Under the pieces are notes generated by a model. The model ran no database searches. It was not told the DNA's origin and saw only the letters and a program-made list of their open reading frames with translations. This document shows positions 20,681 through 31,706 of a stretch of DNA of 64,000 nt, in pieces. Position numbers and translations under genes: made by a program. Positions within the stretch are counted from its first letter, which is position 1. Every line of letters starts with the position of its first letter. Where the stretch lies: contig JBAMJV010001407.1 of assembly GCA_037951105.1 (NCBI GenBank), positions 117,660-181,659 of the forward strand, in the 5' to 3' direction. Origin of the DNA: Echinarachnius parma (Eukaryota > Echinodermata > Echinoidea > Clypeasteroida > Echinarachniidae).

Positions 20681-21997
20681 TGTATGAAGGCTCGAAAATT
20701 GTCAAAAATAGGATTTTAAAACTGTCTGAATGACGCCACTGCCAATTATCCCTGGGTGGACACTTATCCCTGTCACACCGGCATAAAAAAGGGTGCCAAA
20801 TTTGTCTTTTATACTACTGGTTTTCATTTTTAAGGTTATAATACAAGCTTTCATTCTAAAAAAGCGCATTGAAACAAGAATGAGAGTCCAAGATCACCGT
20901 TGGGAACGCGTAAACTCCCCTGTCTGCATTAGACATGACTTGTGACGTCATTGCAAGTGGAAGTTCGTATTTATATGAACTCGTCCAGTATCGCCCCTAC
21001 GATCGCGAATTTTAAAGGGCGGACTGGGCAAGCCACTGAAGGCTTTTAAAGGAGGGGGAAAATCCCGGCTTTGATTCAGGTTTATAGCTTTAAATATGTG
21101 CTTTTATTGATATACCACACTCTTTTTTTTCAAAGAAATCCTTAAGTTGGGAAAAAAAGGGAAATTTCATGCGACTTTTTTGCTTTATTTCGCATCGGCG
21201 TTCCATGCTCCTAAAAAAGTCATTTATAGCAGAGCTGGAATGTGCGCACGTGTCACCCGATTCATGACATCACAAGCAGACCGCAACACGGAGGAATGTG
21301 CATGGTTTACATGCAGAGCCTATGACTTGCTAGTAAAACAATCTCGTTTTTGCTTGTAAATTGAGGCAATTAACTGAAAGTGCTTAAGAATTGCTAAGAA
21401 ATGAATTGTAGCAGGATGCAGCTACACATCTGAGTGTATATCGTCCATGATATAAACCTAAGCAAATGTTTGTAAATATTGAAACAAATGGAAATAATAT
21501 CTCTGTGTCAACGTGAGTAGTGCACTCAGCGTGTACGCCTATGACCGAGCTAAACTGCGATTGCCTGCATGTGACGTCACAAAGATGACGTCATTTTTTC
21601 CCCGCCCGGACTCAGTTTTTTTACGGGGGTTCCGAAAGTGATTTTACAAGTTGATTTTCTTATTTTACCGGGTTTTCCCACGAGGAAAATATGTTTGTAT
21701 TAGTAATCTTTATGAAAATCTACCTTAGATACAGTAAAACACAATTTTGAGGCAGTTTTCTTGTCACCATACCTTTACTAAACTGATAAGAATGTGTACA
21801 ATTTTCAGATGGTGTATTTTTAATAAAATGAAAACCAGCTGGAATATTGACCAACATTGATATTTTAATGTAATAGCAAGTTAATTTAGTTGGTTTTGCC
21901 GGTGTGACAGTCATAGGTGTCCAGCTAGGTATTACTGGCATCGACGCCATTTGGACAGGTTAAAATCCTATTTTGTCCGCACTCTAGCCTTCATACA
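20681..21997. mobile_element. 1.3-kb TIR element, TGTATGAAGGCT ends
   Basis: Inverted arms of about 90 bases include TGTATGAAGGCT, AAAATAGGATTTTAA and GTCACACCGGCA at the left and their inverses at the right (21893-21997). The centre has no recognisable coding frame. Bases 20250-20680 just before it are unremarkable AT-rich DNA. Confidence 0.8.
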
Positions 21998-22061
21998 CAT
22001 GGGCACGCTCGCATAATATGTACACGAACAGACGGTCATTCGCACATAGTTAGTACCCACT

Positions 22062-22285
22062 ATCTTTGGAACAATCTTCCCCTTATTATTCACACTATTA
22101 TTGATGGTTTTGATAGTTTAAGTCCAGGTTGAAAACTGATTTGTTTAAGTTAGCATTTAGTTATCGTTAATATTTTTTGTTATATTCATGTATGTCCATA
22201 TACCCTAAAATGTTTGTTATGTTAATTTTTATGTAAGCGCTTAGAGGCTTTTTGCAATTTGCGCTATATATTATTGTTTTAACCG
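22062..22285 (+). mobile_element. LINE 3'-end remnant
   Basis: The start reads LWNNLPLIIHT, like the conserved tail of CR1/Jockey-type reverse transcriptase ORFs. A short 3' UTR follows, with TAAGCGCTTAGAGGC and TTGCGCTATATATTATTG, a 3' end common in that LINE group. It is 5'-truncated and decayed. The assignment rests on two short signatures. Confidence 0.55.
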
Positions 22286-22668
22286 TTACTGACGCTCACA
22301 AAGATTATCAGCTGAACATCTCGGTTGGAGCTAACAGTTATGGAGAGCCGTTTTAGTTTCTTTGTAAACAATATTTTGAGAATGCATAACAATCGGTTTT
22401 ATTACTGAGTAATTATCAAGCAGCCTCGGTATATAATAGATGCATTTTTTTTAAAAGTGTCATTATTTTACTTGTTTTTTCTTTTAAAGGTTTCATTCCA
22501 AGGATAGAAATGGCTTTCCATTATTGTAAGGTCCACCTTTAAAGAGTCGAGTTCAACTTTGTGAAACACCCTCCGGGTCACTTTGCAAAGAATGGGTCGC
22601 CATATTGAACGGCGCTATTACATTCTTGCTGAATAACTCATTCTGTATATTTCCTTTCTAATATCCAG

Positions 22669-22837
22669 AACTATAAGGCCGACATTCGTGAGCATGGCGG
22701 AAGTAAAGGCACACATCAACATCGTGGTCGTCGGGCACGTCGACTCCGGTAAGTCGACGACCGCCGGTCATCTGATCTACAAATGTGGCGGCATCAGCAA
22801 GCAAGCCATCGAGAAGTACGAAAAGGAAGCGCAAGGT
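22669..22837 (+). CDS. EEF1A: eEF1A gene B, coding exon 1
   Basis: Coding starts at ATG 22694 and gives 48 residues, [20 protein letters not shown] onward. It includes the P-loop GHVDSGKST that binds the GTP phosphates, then [20 protein letters not shown]. The 25 bases before the ATG follow a splice acceptor (CCAG at 22665-22668), as is usual for eEF1A, so they are 5' UTR. The donor GTACGT at 22838 leaves phase 0, which fits the ATGGGCAAAGG start of the next exon. The upstream GTG in frame is not used. Differences from the usual sequence are modest (STTAG for STTTG, AQG for AEM), so the GTPase domain looks sound here. Confidence 0.93.
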
Positions 22838-23061
22838 GTACGTATACAGACATTACCATTATATCATGCGCAGCTGGCTAGTCCGAACAATCAGCCAATG
22901 TTTAGAGAGTTCTCTCACGATTATTTTTGGATGGTGGTGGATAGTATGACGTCATAATATTGATGGACTACCCCATAACGAACTGGATTTTCTGTCTAGG
23001 GTGGCAGGTGCCAACACGTGCACTGTATATGTACAGTGATGTTGCATACGGAGTTGCAACC

Positions 23062-23180
23062 AATCGCATGTCAAAAATTGCGCTTGAATGCGCAACTCTG
23101 ATTGGCTCAAATGGGCGACAAATCGCACGTCAGAAATTGCGCCTGAATGCGCAACTCTGATTGGCTCAAATGGGCGATTA
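23062..23180 (+). repeat. Two-copy 59-bp tandem duplication
   Basis: AATCGCATGTCAAAAATTGC ... GATTGGCTCAAATGGGCGA is repeated with few changes at 23062 and 23121. Each unit contains a CCAAT-type ATTGG. Confidence 0.85.
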
Positions 23181-23396
23181 ATCGTTAACTTAAGATGGAT
23201 CGCAGCTCTCTATGCAAGACAAGCAGGGCATCAAGGTAGTTGCGTGTAAACGGTCATACCAAGATATGACCATTTCTGTTATACGTTGAATTTACTGTAA
23301 AGGGGTAGTCCAGTTTTGGTATAGAGGGCGCTTCAAGAAATATTTGTTTACGAGGTAATGTCAAATTTGAAAGATCATACAATTCTAATGACAGTA

Positions 23397-23568
23397 AACA
23401 AATATACCATGCACTGAGAGCCTCTAGTTGAAATTATGGATTCCGAGGTGAAAGGAAAAGCACTATGTTCAAAGGGTCGTAGACCCGAAGAACATAGTGC
23501 TTTTTCTGTCACCGAGGAATCCATAATTTCACTAGTGGCTCGAAATAGTGCATGATATATTTGTTTTA
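23397..23568. mobile_element. 172-bp hairpin element
   Basis: Nearly the whole segment is one inverted repeat. AACAAATATACCATGCACT at the left pairs with AGTGCATGATATATTTGTT at the right, around a small loop near 23475-23490 (GGGTCGTAGACCC, itself a mini-hairpin). No coding capacity. Confidence 0.85.
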
Positions 23569-23782
23569 TATCCTTCGCATAATGATAATCATCGCAAAAA
23601 TAAATGATTTCAATTAAATTAAAGTATAATATAAAGGAAAACAAACCATTGATCATGGAACCATCACTGCACTTACTGTACTATGTTCTGTTTGTGACAC
23701 TGACCCCCTTTGCGCAACAGTCCTAGCGCAGAGCGCGTATTGCGCTATATTTCCATTCATGGTTACGCGCATTAATAACTAA

Positions 23783-25448
23783 CTAGCTGTACCCGCGGAA
23801 ATCCGCGGGTTTTTTGTGAGAGAAAGGCGATGATGATATAGCGATACTTTAAAACTTTATTATTCCCAAAGTCATCACTTAAAGGTAGCGTTGAGTATTG
23901 GTATTTCCCGAAGTGCCCCTGATAATTGTTTGTAAGATACGGAAGAACTAACTGTCAAATTTGAAAGAACAAACAATTTTAATGACAGAATAAACTTTAT
24001 TTGATCAAAATCGGTTCAGAAACGGATGAAATATCCAGAACATAAAAATATTTGTATTAAAAAATTCTTCACCGGGGGAAGGTTGTTGATGATAATCTCT
24101 ATTGAATCATTATTTTAACAAAACTTTAAATGCACACTTTTGTATGAAAATGGTCAAAACCAATCACTCTTTTAGAGAGCGCCCTCTTGAGTTGCAACGA
24201 CTTTTTATGAATGATAACAGAGGATTTACTTAGTCGTTTGTAATTGTGTATACTTTTCGAGCATGGTGAAGTTTTAACTATTATTTTGTACCGTAATGGT
24301 GCAGGTTTTGATTACTAAAGTTAAGTTTAACCAATACTCAACTATCCCTTTAAATAGTATACTATAGGACAAAATAAACACGGGCGACTCAATCCCGCCC
24401 CACAACACGTCGGGGCCCCGTCCAACGATGTCATCCGGTCAATGTATTACATTAGATACAGTTCACTATATAATATGCTCGTGTACTTGCTAATAAAGTA
24501 GCTTTGCCGCTCCACCCCCCCCCCCCCCCCCCCTCCCTCGACCACAATTGCCTGCATGACACATAACCCCGTGTCCCCTAAGCTTTTCATATCCAAACTA
24601 AATTCTTCGGCGTATATATATTTTGTCATATTCTTGTCAAACCAGATGATGAATGTTCTTTGAAGGGAATAGTAGCCGTCTATATGCCTACATGTATTGC
24701 ATAATAAATGAGCAGATACCTCCGACATCCATTCTACCCCCCCCCCCCCCCCCCGGGCCCCCAGACGTCTTCTCTGGTATAGTACAAATGTAGTAGCTTC
24801 CACTGATTCACGACTGGCATAATACAATAATCTTACCGCAAGTTGGCGAGGTTGTATAATCGTGTATGGAGCAAAAGAGTGACCATTGTCGATGGTCAGT
24901 GAGCTATGCAAACAAACTCCGCTACGGCGGGGTGATTAAGAAGACTCCGTGGCTTAATACAATGCACAGCCTTCTACCTGAGTGTTATCGAGCGCAACTA
25001 AATTGAAGCTGTCGTCATTTTATCGTTACTGCCTTTGCAAAAACGATGCCAAACGGGAATAGCGATCATTACCATACCATCCGCCTAATATAAAAATTGA
25101 TATTTTTTAAAACCTGGGTAGTTTTGCAACGTGTAACATTCAGAAGGCTTTCTCAATATAATATTCGTTTTATCGACTCCGTTCTATATTGGTCGAACAA
25201 AGTTGCGGCGATAAATCGTTAGTCAGTGCTCGGCGCCTTAACTTTAGCAACCGGCATTGCTGACTTTCCCTTTTCTTCGATCTGGAGGACGACCACGGGG
25301 CGGGGGCGACTCGGGAATACCTTATTGTCCTCCGCAGAACGTATATCCTTCGATCCCGACGGTCGGGGAGTCGCCGAATTCTCGGGGTGAGGATATCTCG
25401 AGTGGGACACATTTGGGGGGTTGAAGCTTACCGTATTAATATAATAGA
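23783..25448 (-). mobile_element. Helitron-like unit C
   Basis: On the minus strand the 3' end reads CCCGCGGATTTCCGCGGG, TACAG, CTAG, then T. A short GC-rich hairpin a few bases before a terminal CTAG is the Helitron 3' signature. The 5' end begins TCTATTATATTAATACGG at 25448, directly after the CTAG of unit B. It carries a nested MITE (23886-24354) and C runs. No Rep/helicase frame is visible, so it is non-autonomous. Confidence 0.65.
23886..24354. mobile_element. MITE of the AAAGGGATAGTTGAGT family
   Basis: The termini are AAAGGTAGCGTTGAGTATTGG at the left (first 20 bases diagnostic) and CCAATACTCAACTATCCCTTT at the right. GAGCGCCCTCTTGAGTTG near the right end is shared with 43710-44020. 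It is nested in Helitron-like unit C. Confidence 0.8.
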
Positions 25449-25763
25449 CTAGCTGTTGGCGCCCGTTAAACGGGCGCTCTTTGCTGCGGCAGCCATTTTG
25501 TTTTTTCGAGGTGTTACTTGTCCTTTAAAGCTATATTCATGGTTATTTCGTCGCTTGTATCGCAAAATGAACAGATCGTGACGCATTATCGGTCTCTGCC
25601 TCAAATATCGCGCTTGTATCACAAACTGCACGACGATCTCCAAATGAAGTATTGGTACAATGAAGAGATCATTGTGTATTTTTTTAAACTGGTATATTTT
25701 GAGCTGTTACATAATAAAACCTGCGAACGGTTATCTCCCCCTATTTTTTAATTTTTTTAAATT

Positions 25764-25794
<31 letters not shown>

Positions 25795-28567
25795 GGGAGG
25801 GGGGGAGGGGGAATTAAATCTCTCCCCTATTTTGGGCGATGGACCCCCTCCCCCCACACACACCTGTGGAAAACGGCTACATCCCCCACCCCCTCCCCAC
25901 CCCGTCCATCAATACCACCTCCCGATGTACACAAATTAACCAATTGTCTTGGTCTCTGCCCCGAAAATCGTATCGCAAAACAGTTTTATCATAACACATA
26001 TCCGTTTGGATACTTGTATAATTTGATTACTCGAGACCCCACCTTTTTTTCACGTGCTTGAATATCATACAGATATAAATTGCGTAATTTCTTGAGGATC
26101 AAGCTCCCGGGGAAAATTTGTATCATTTCTTTATCCTGTGAACCTGTTTTGTTTAGTTTTTTGCTGATTTAATTTTTCACCCTGTGAAAATCATCACTTA
26201 TGCACACGGTATTGGAAATAATTCAGAAGATTAAGAATAATCAAAACCATGCGTTGTATCAACAGTTCCTTACAACAAAATAAAACCAAACATATTATAA
26301 TCAGTTATATAACCAACTTATAACAATGATACTAATACTGAACCTATCCCTAGATGTATACACGTACTTCTAGCTAATTTGTTGCTGTTTATTCTATCAA
26401 ACTGTAGTTTGAACCATTTTGATGCAATTGCATGCTATGGAACACACCACCCCCCCCCCCCCCCCCATTCCCCACTTACACAATACACTCGCGAAACGGT
26501 GAACCCCTCCATCCAATGTTGGCCGATAATTAAGCAACCTCTATTATTGCTGATGGATACCCCCATTCCCCGCCTAATAGAAAGCCTCGGAAAACAGTTA
26601 CCCCACCCCCCCCCCCCACCTCCTTGCTTCCCACCCCCCCCCCCTCCCACATCAAGTGTTCCCGGTCAACGATGCATTTTGTAAAGTAGCCCTCCCCCTC
26701 ATGACTCCATGCTTTCAAAGTAAAAACTGCGTTAAGTTATCTCTCCCCATACACACCCGTATTTTGGGCAAGAATACCCCTCCCCTATTTTGGGCGATGC
26801 CCCCCGTTGTCCCCTGTAGTTTGAACCATTTTGATGCAATTGTATGCTATGGAACACCCCCCCCCCCCCCCCCCATTCCCCACTTACACAATACACCCGC
26901 GAAACGGTGAACCCCTCCATCCAATGTTGGCCGATAATTAAGCAACCTCTATTATTGGTGATGGATACCCCCATTTCCCGCCTAATAGAAAGCCTCGGAA
27001 AACAGTTACCCCCCCCCCCGCCTCCTTGCTTCCCACCCCCCCCCCCCCCTCCCACATCAAGTGTTCCCGGTCAACGATGCATTTTGTAAAGTAGCCCTCC
27101 CCCTCATGACTCCTTGCTTTCAAAGTAAAAACTGCGTTAAGTTATCTCTCCCCACACACACCCGTATTTTGGGCAAGAATACCCCTCCCCTATTTTGGGC
27201 GATGCCCCCCCCGTCCCCCCCCCCCCCCGTCCACATCCCCCGGCGCCCCTGCTTATCACCAACATCCCCGTTTTACATAAATTAACCAATTGTCTTGGTC
27301 TCGGCCTCGAAAATCTTATCGCAGAATGACGGTTTTCTGAACAGATTTGTTTGAATTCAATTAAATATGAAACATGAATAATTTGATACACAAAACCCCC
27401 ATCCTTTTCCTCTTTTTTTAAGTTAGTGAATATTGTAAAGATATTATAAATTGCGTCATTTCTTGAGTAACACCGGCTCCCGGAGAAAACTCTAAACATT
27501 TCTTTATCCTGTTTTGTTTATAAATCAAAAGGAATGCACATTTTCCACCTTCAAAGGGAGTATTCCAGCAAGTCGCCTGTACTATTAGGCTCACACAGTG
27601 CTAATGAAACCCGTCCCCATTTCTCCGAAGCCGAGAGTATCTAAATGCATTGATTATTATTGACTATTCTTGCAAGATATGCTTGAGTTTGCTGTTCCTA
27701 TACGGGTCTTACCAACACACCGAATTCGTATGAAAATCCCCGAAAGCTACTAAAATTAATAGACACAGCTTCGTGTACAATTTGGAAAAACTTATTTTTT
27801 TTAATTTTCCCTACCATTTGCAAAAACTCTCTTCACCATCTACCAAACAAATATCCTCGGATTTGCCATGCTATCTCATTTATCAAGTAAATAGTGTAGC
27901 GAGCTGCTCCGTGGTTAAATCGGTACTCACTATCCACATGTTATCAATTCAGTGTCGAAACCCGCCAGGACTAATCGCTATGTAAATAATCTCTCTCTAC
28001 CGAGCACCCCGGCCCTGAAGGCCACATACGTTCCAATCAGTCGACTGGAATGCGCTCGGTGTTAATGTAGCTCTCTTGCACGCCACGGCATAGGTAGCCT
28101 ATATCCATGCAATTTTATGAGCGCGATTCAGTGTGGAAACTCGCCACAAACCAATTAGCTGTGTAAATAAACTCTCTGCTAGAACGGTCCGAGACCCTTC
28201 CTTCTGAATATTCATAAGCCCGATATCTACAAATCCGGCGAACGGGTGGCGCTCATCGAAAAGCGAAGCTCGGTCGCCCACGAATGATAGCTAGTACTTA
28301 TCCAGGCTACTCTTTAAAATCGATGGCGACTCGCGCGTCATGAATAATGAATAAATTAGACGAACTTCGGGGCCATCTGGATGCCGATCTCGACCAGGCC
28401 GGGAGTCGGGAAAGCAAACGGGAGCATCTCCGAGACCCGGCCCGTCGACCCGTCCGGGTCGCGGCGATCGAGAACGGCCGGGAAAAGAGGAGATAGGCTT
28501 GTAGAAATCGCCATTGGTAAAGCACGCGCGACCCCCCTCGTAGCGTTAGAGTATTACTGAATGTAGA
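25449..28567 (-). mobile_element. Helitron-like unit B
   Basis: The minus-strand 5' end TCTACATTCAGTAATACTCT starts at 28567, directly after the CTAG of unit A. The 3' end at 25449 has the hairpin GCGCCCGTTTAACGGGCGC, then CAACAG and CTAG. The 5' region shares TAATACTCTAACGC and CGAGGGGGGTC with unit A. It contains a roughly 410-bp internal direct duplication (26403-27215) and a weaker repeat (27945-28010 with 28130-28200, ATTCAGTGT...AAAC..GCCA). No Rep/helicase was recognised. Confidence 0.65.
26403..27215 (+). repeat. 410-bp tandem duplication with C runs
   Basis: CTGTAGTTTGAACCATTTTG through CCCCTATTTTGGGCGATGCC occurs at 26403 and again from about 26814. The copies are nearly identical apart from C-run lengths. 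Part of the unit also appears at 25825-25850. Open frames here are proline- or glycine-rich artefacts of the C runs. Confidence 0.85.
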
Positions 28568-28994
28568 CTAGCTGTTTGCGCCCGTTAAACGGGCGTTTGT
28601 CGCGACATCAAACTCTTACACCGTTTGCTCGCGTAATCAATATTTGAGCTTGTATCCGAAACTGGACAATTTGTACACTTTCTGGCATGTTTGTACTAAG
28701 TATAGTGCATGTATCAGAAAAGAAGCAATTTGTGTCCATATAGAGCTATACTTTGATTTAATCCGTTGCTTGTATCATAACATGAACAGTTTGTGTCATA
28801 TGTCCCATCAAGCTATACTCTGAGCTGTTTTGTTGCTTTTATTACAAAATGAACCATTTGTGACACATTATTTGTCTTTGTGCCAAATTATGTTATTGTA
28901 TCACAAACTGCACGATTACCTTAAAATTGAGGATTTGTACCATTATATTAGCACAATCTGTATTCTGTCAAACTACAGTATGAGCCGTAGGCGT

Positions 28995-31340
28995 ACCTAG
29001 CGGGGGTTCAACCCCCCCTTTCCCCCCCCCCCCCCCCGCCCCTTGACCAAAAAATGGATCTTTTGGGGGGTTTGAACCCCCCTTTTTAATTTTAGCCATT
29101 CTCGAGACTACTTTTAAACGGTCTCGACTGTCTAAAACCTGGTCTCGACTGTCTAAAACTAAAACTACCCCCCCCCACCCCACTAAGGGGGGTTTTCAAC
29201 TTTGAAGGTACTTGGCCTCGGCTTCGAAAAAAAATGTACGGACACCCCCCCACCCCCACCACCCCCGGAGAGGGGTTTTCAACTTTGAATGTAGCCTACT
29301 TGGCCTCGGCTTCGAAACAAAATTTACGGACACCCCCCCCCCTCCCCGCCCTCCCTGAGAGGGGTTTTCAACTTTGAAGGTACTTGGTCTCGGTCTCAAC
29401 ATTTTTTAATGGACACCCCCCCCCCCCCAACCACCCCCCGGAGAGGGGTTTTCAACTTTGAAGGTATTTGGCCTCGGCTTCGAAACAAAATTTACGGACA
29501 CCCCCCCCGCCCTCCCTGAGAGGGGTTTTCAACTTTGAAGGTACTTGACCTCAACTTCGAAATTTGTTAACGGACACCCCCCCCCCCCACCCCACTAAGG
29601 TGGGGTTTTCAACTTTGAAGGTACTTGGCCTCGGCTTCGATCGAAACAAAATTTACGGACACCCCCCCCCCCCCCCTCCCCGCCCTCCCTGAGAGGGGTT
29701 TTCAACTTTGAAGGTACTTGGTCTCGGTCTCAACATTTTTTAATGGACAACCCCCCCCCCCACCCAACCACCCCCCGGAGAGGGGTTTTCAACTTTGAAG
29801 GTATTTGGCCTCGGCTTCGAAACAAAATTTACGGACACCCCCCCGCCCTCCCTGAGAGGGGTTTTCAACTTTGAAGGTACTTGACCTCAACTTCGAAATT
29901 TGTTAACGGACACCCCCCCCCCCCCCCCCCACCCCACTAAGGTGGGGTTTTCAACTTTGAAGGTACTTGGCCTCGGCTTCGATCGAAACAAAATTTACGG
30001 ACACCCCCACCCTCCATGAGAGTGGTTTTCAACTTTGAAGGTACTTGGTCTCGGTCTCGAATTTTTTTAACAGACACCCCCCCCCCCCCACCACCCCCGG
30101 GAGAGGGGTTTTCAACTTCGAAGATACTTGGCCTCGGCTTCTAAAACAATTTTACGGACACCCCCCCCCCCCCCCCCACCCGCCCTCCCTAAGAGGGGTT
30201 TTCAACTTTGAATGTACTTGGCCTCAGCTTGGAAATTGTTTAATGGAACTTGGTCTCCGCTTGGAAATTTTTACAAAATAACCCCCCCCCCCCTTTAAAA
30301 AATCCTGGGTTCACCACTGATTATAGCGGGGGTTCAACCCCCCCCCTTTCCCCTCCCCCCCCGCCCCTTGACCAAAAAATGGATCTTTTGGGGGGTTTGA
30401 ACCCCCCCTTTTTAATTTTAGCCGTTCTCGAGACTTTTAAACGGTCTCGACTGTCTAAAACCTGGTCTCGACTGTCTAAAACTAAAACTACCCCCCCCCC
30501 CCCCACCCCACTAAGGGGGGTTTTCAACTTTGAAGGTACTTGGCCTCGGCTTCGAAAAAAAATGTACGGACACCCCCCCCACCCCCACCACCCCCGGAGA
30601 GGGGTTTTCAACTTTGAATGTAGCCTACTTGGCCTCGGCTTCGAAACAAAATTTACGGACACCCCCCCCCCCCCCCCGCCCTCCCTGAGAGGGGTTTTCA
30701 ACTTTGAAGGTACTTGGTCTCGGTCTCAACATTTTTTAATGGACACCCCCCCCCCCCCCCCCCCCAACCACCCCCCGGAGAGGGGTTTTCAACTTTGAAG
30801 GTATTTGGCCTCGGCTTCGAAACAAAATTTACGGACACCCCCCCCCGCCCTCCCTGAGAGGGGTTTTCAACTTTGAAGGTACTTGACCTCAACTTCGAAA
30901 TTTGTTAACGGACACCCCCCCCCCCCCACCCCACTAAGGTGGGGTTTTCAACTTTGAAGGTACTTGGCCTCGGCTTCGATCGAAACAAAATTTACGGACA
31001 CCCCCACCCTCCATGAGAGGGGTTTTCAACTTTGAAGGTACTTGGTCTCGGTCTCGAATTTTTTTAACAGACACCCCCCCCCCCCCCCCCCTCCACCACC
31101 CCCGGGAGAGGGGTTTTCAACTTCGAAGATACTTGGCCTCGGCTTCTAAAACAATTTTACGGACACCCCCCCCCCCCCCCCCCCCCCCCCCACCCCACCC
31201 GCCCTCCCTAAGAGGGGTTTTCAACTTTGAATGTACTTGGCCTCAGCTTGGAAATTGTTTAATGGAACTTGGTCTCCGCTTGGAAATTTTTACAAAATAA
31301 CCCCCCCCCCTTTAAAAAATCCTGGGTTCACCACTGATTA
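28995..31340 (+). repeat. Higher-order array of poly-C / TTTTCAACTTTGAAGG units
   Basis: Units of about 70-100 bases read GAGAGGGGTTTTCAACTTTG, AAGGTACTTGGCCTCGGCTT, CGAAACAAAATTTACGGACA and then 8-25 C. About 20 units are present. A higher-order block of about 1 kb starting GCGGGGGTTCAACCCCCC and ending AATCCTGGGTTCACCACTGA is repeated (28995-30322 and 30327-31340; the first contains extra units). Related units are at 11930-12245, 53160-53270 and 59415-59980. The Pro/Gly-rich open frames are not genes. Confidence 0.9.
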
Positions 31341-31493
31341 TACATGTACCTTGCATCTGTTCATATAATAGTGGTCACTTTAGTGAAAAGAACATTGTGT
31401 TACAAAATAAATAAAAATGAGTGGCTGCCTGGCACACAATATTTTCTAATACATATGTACAACATGTACAACATAACTTGTATTTCTACAGAA

Positions 31494-31706
31494 CGCCAGC
31501 GGGCCACGCCAGCGGGCCACGCCAGCGGGCCACGCCAGCGGGCCACGCCAGCGGGCCACGCCAGCGGGCCACGCCAGCGGGCCACGCCAGCGGGCCACGC
31601 CAGCGGGCCACGCCAGCGGGCCACGCCAGCGGGCCACGCCAGCGGGCCACGCCAGCGGGCCACGCCAGCGGGCCACGCCAGCGGGCCACGCCAGCGGGCC
31701 ACGCCA
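31494..31706 (+). repeat. 13-bp minisatellite CGCCAGCGGGCCA
   Basis: About 16 perfect or near-perfect head-to-tail copies of CGCCAGCGGGCCA. Because 13 is not a multiple of 3 and the unit has no stop in any frame, long open frames with 13-residue periods appear on both strands. They are not evidence for protein. Perfect homogeneity suggests recent expansion. Confidence 0.97.

Noticed and set aside
30250-30798. Proline-rich 182-residue open frame
   Set aside because: It is created by poly-C runs in the GGTCTCGG satellite; frame content changes with each run length.
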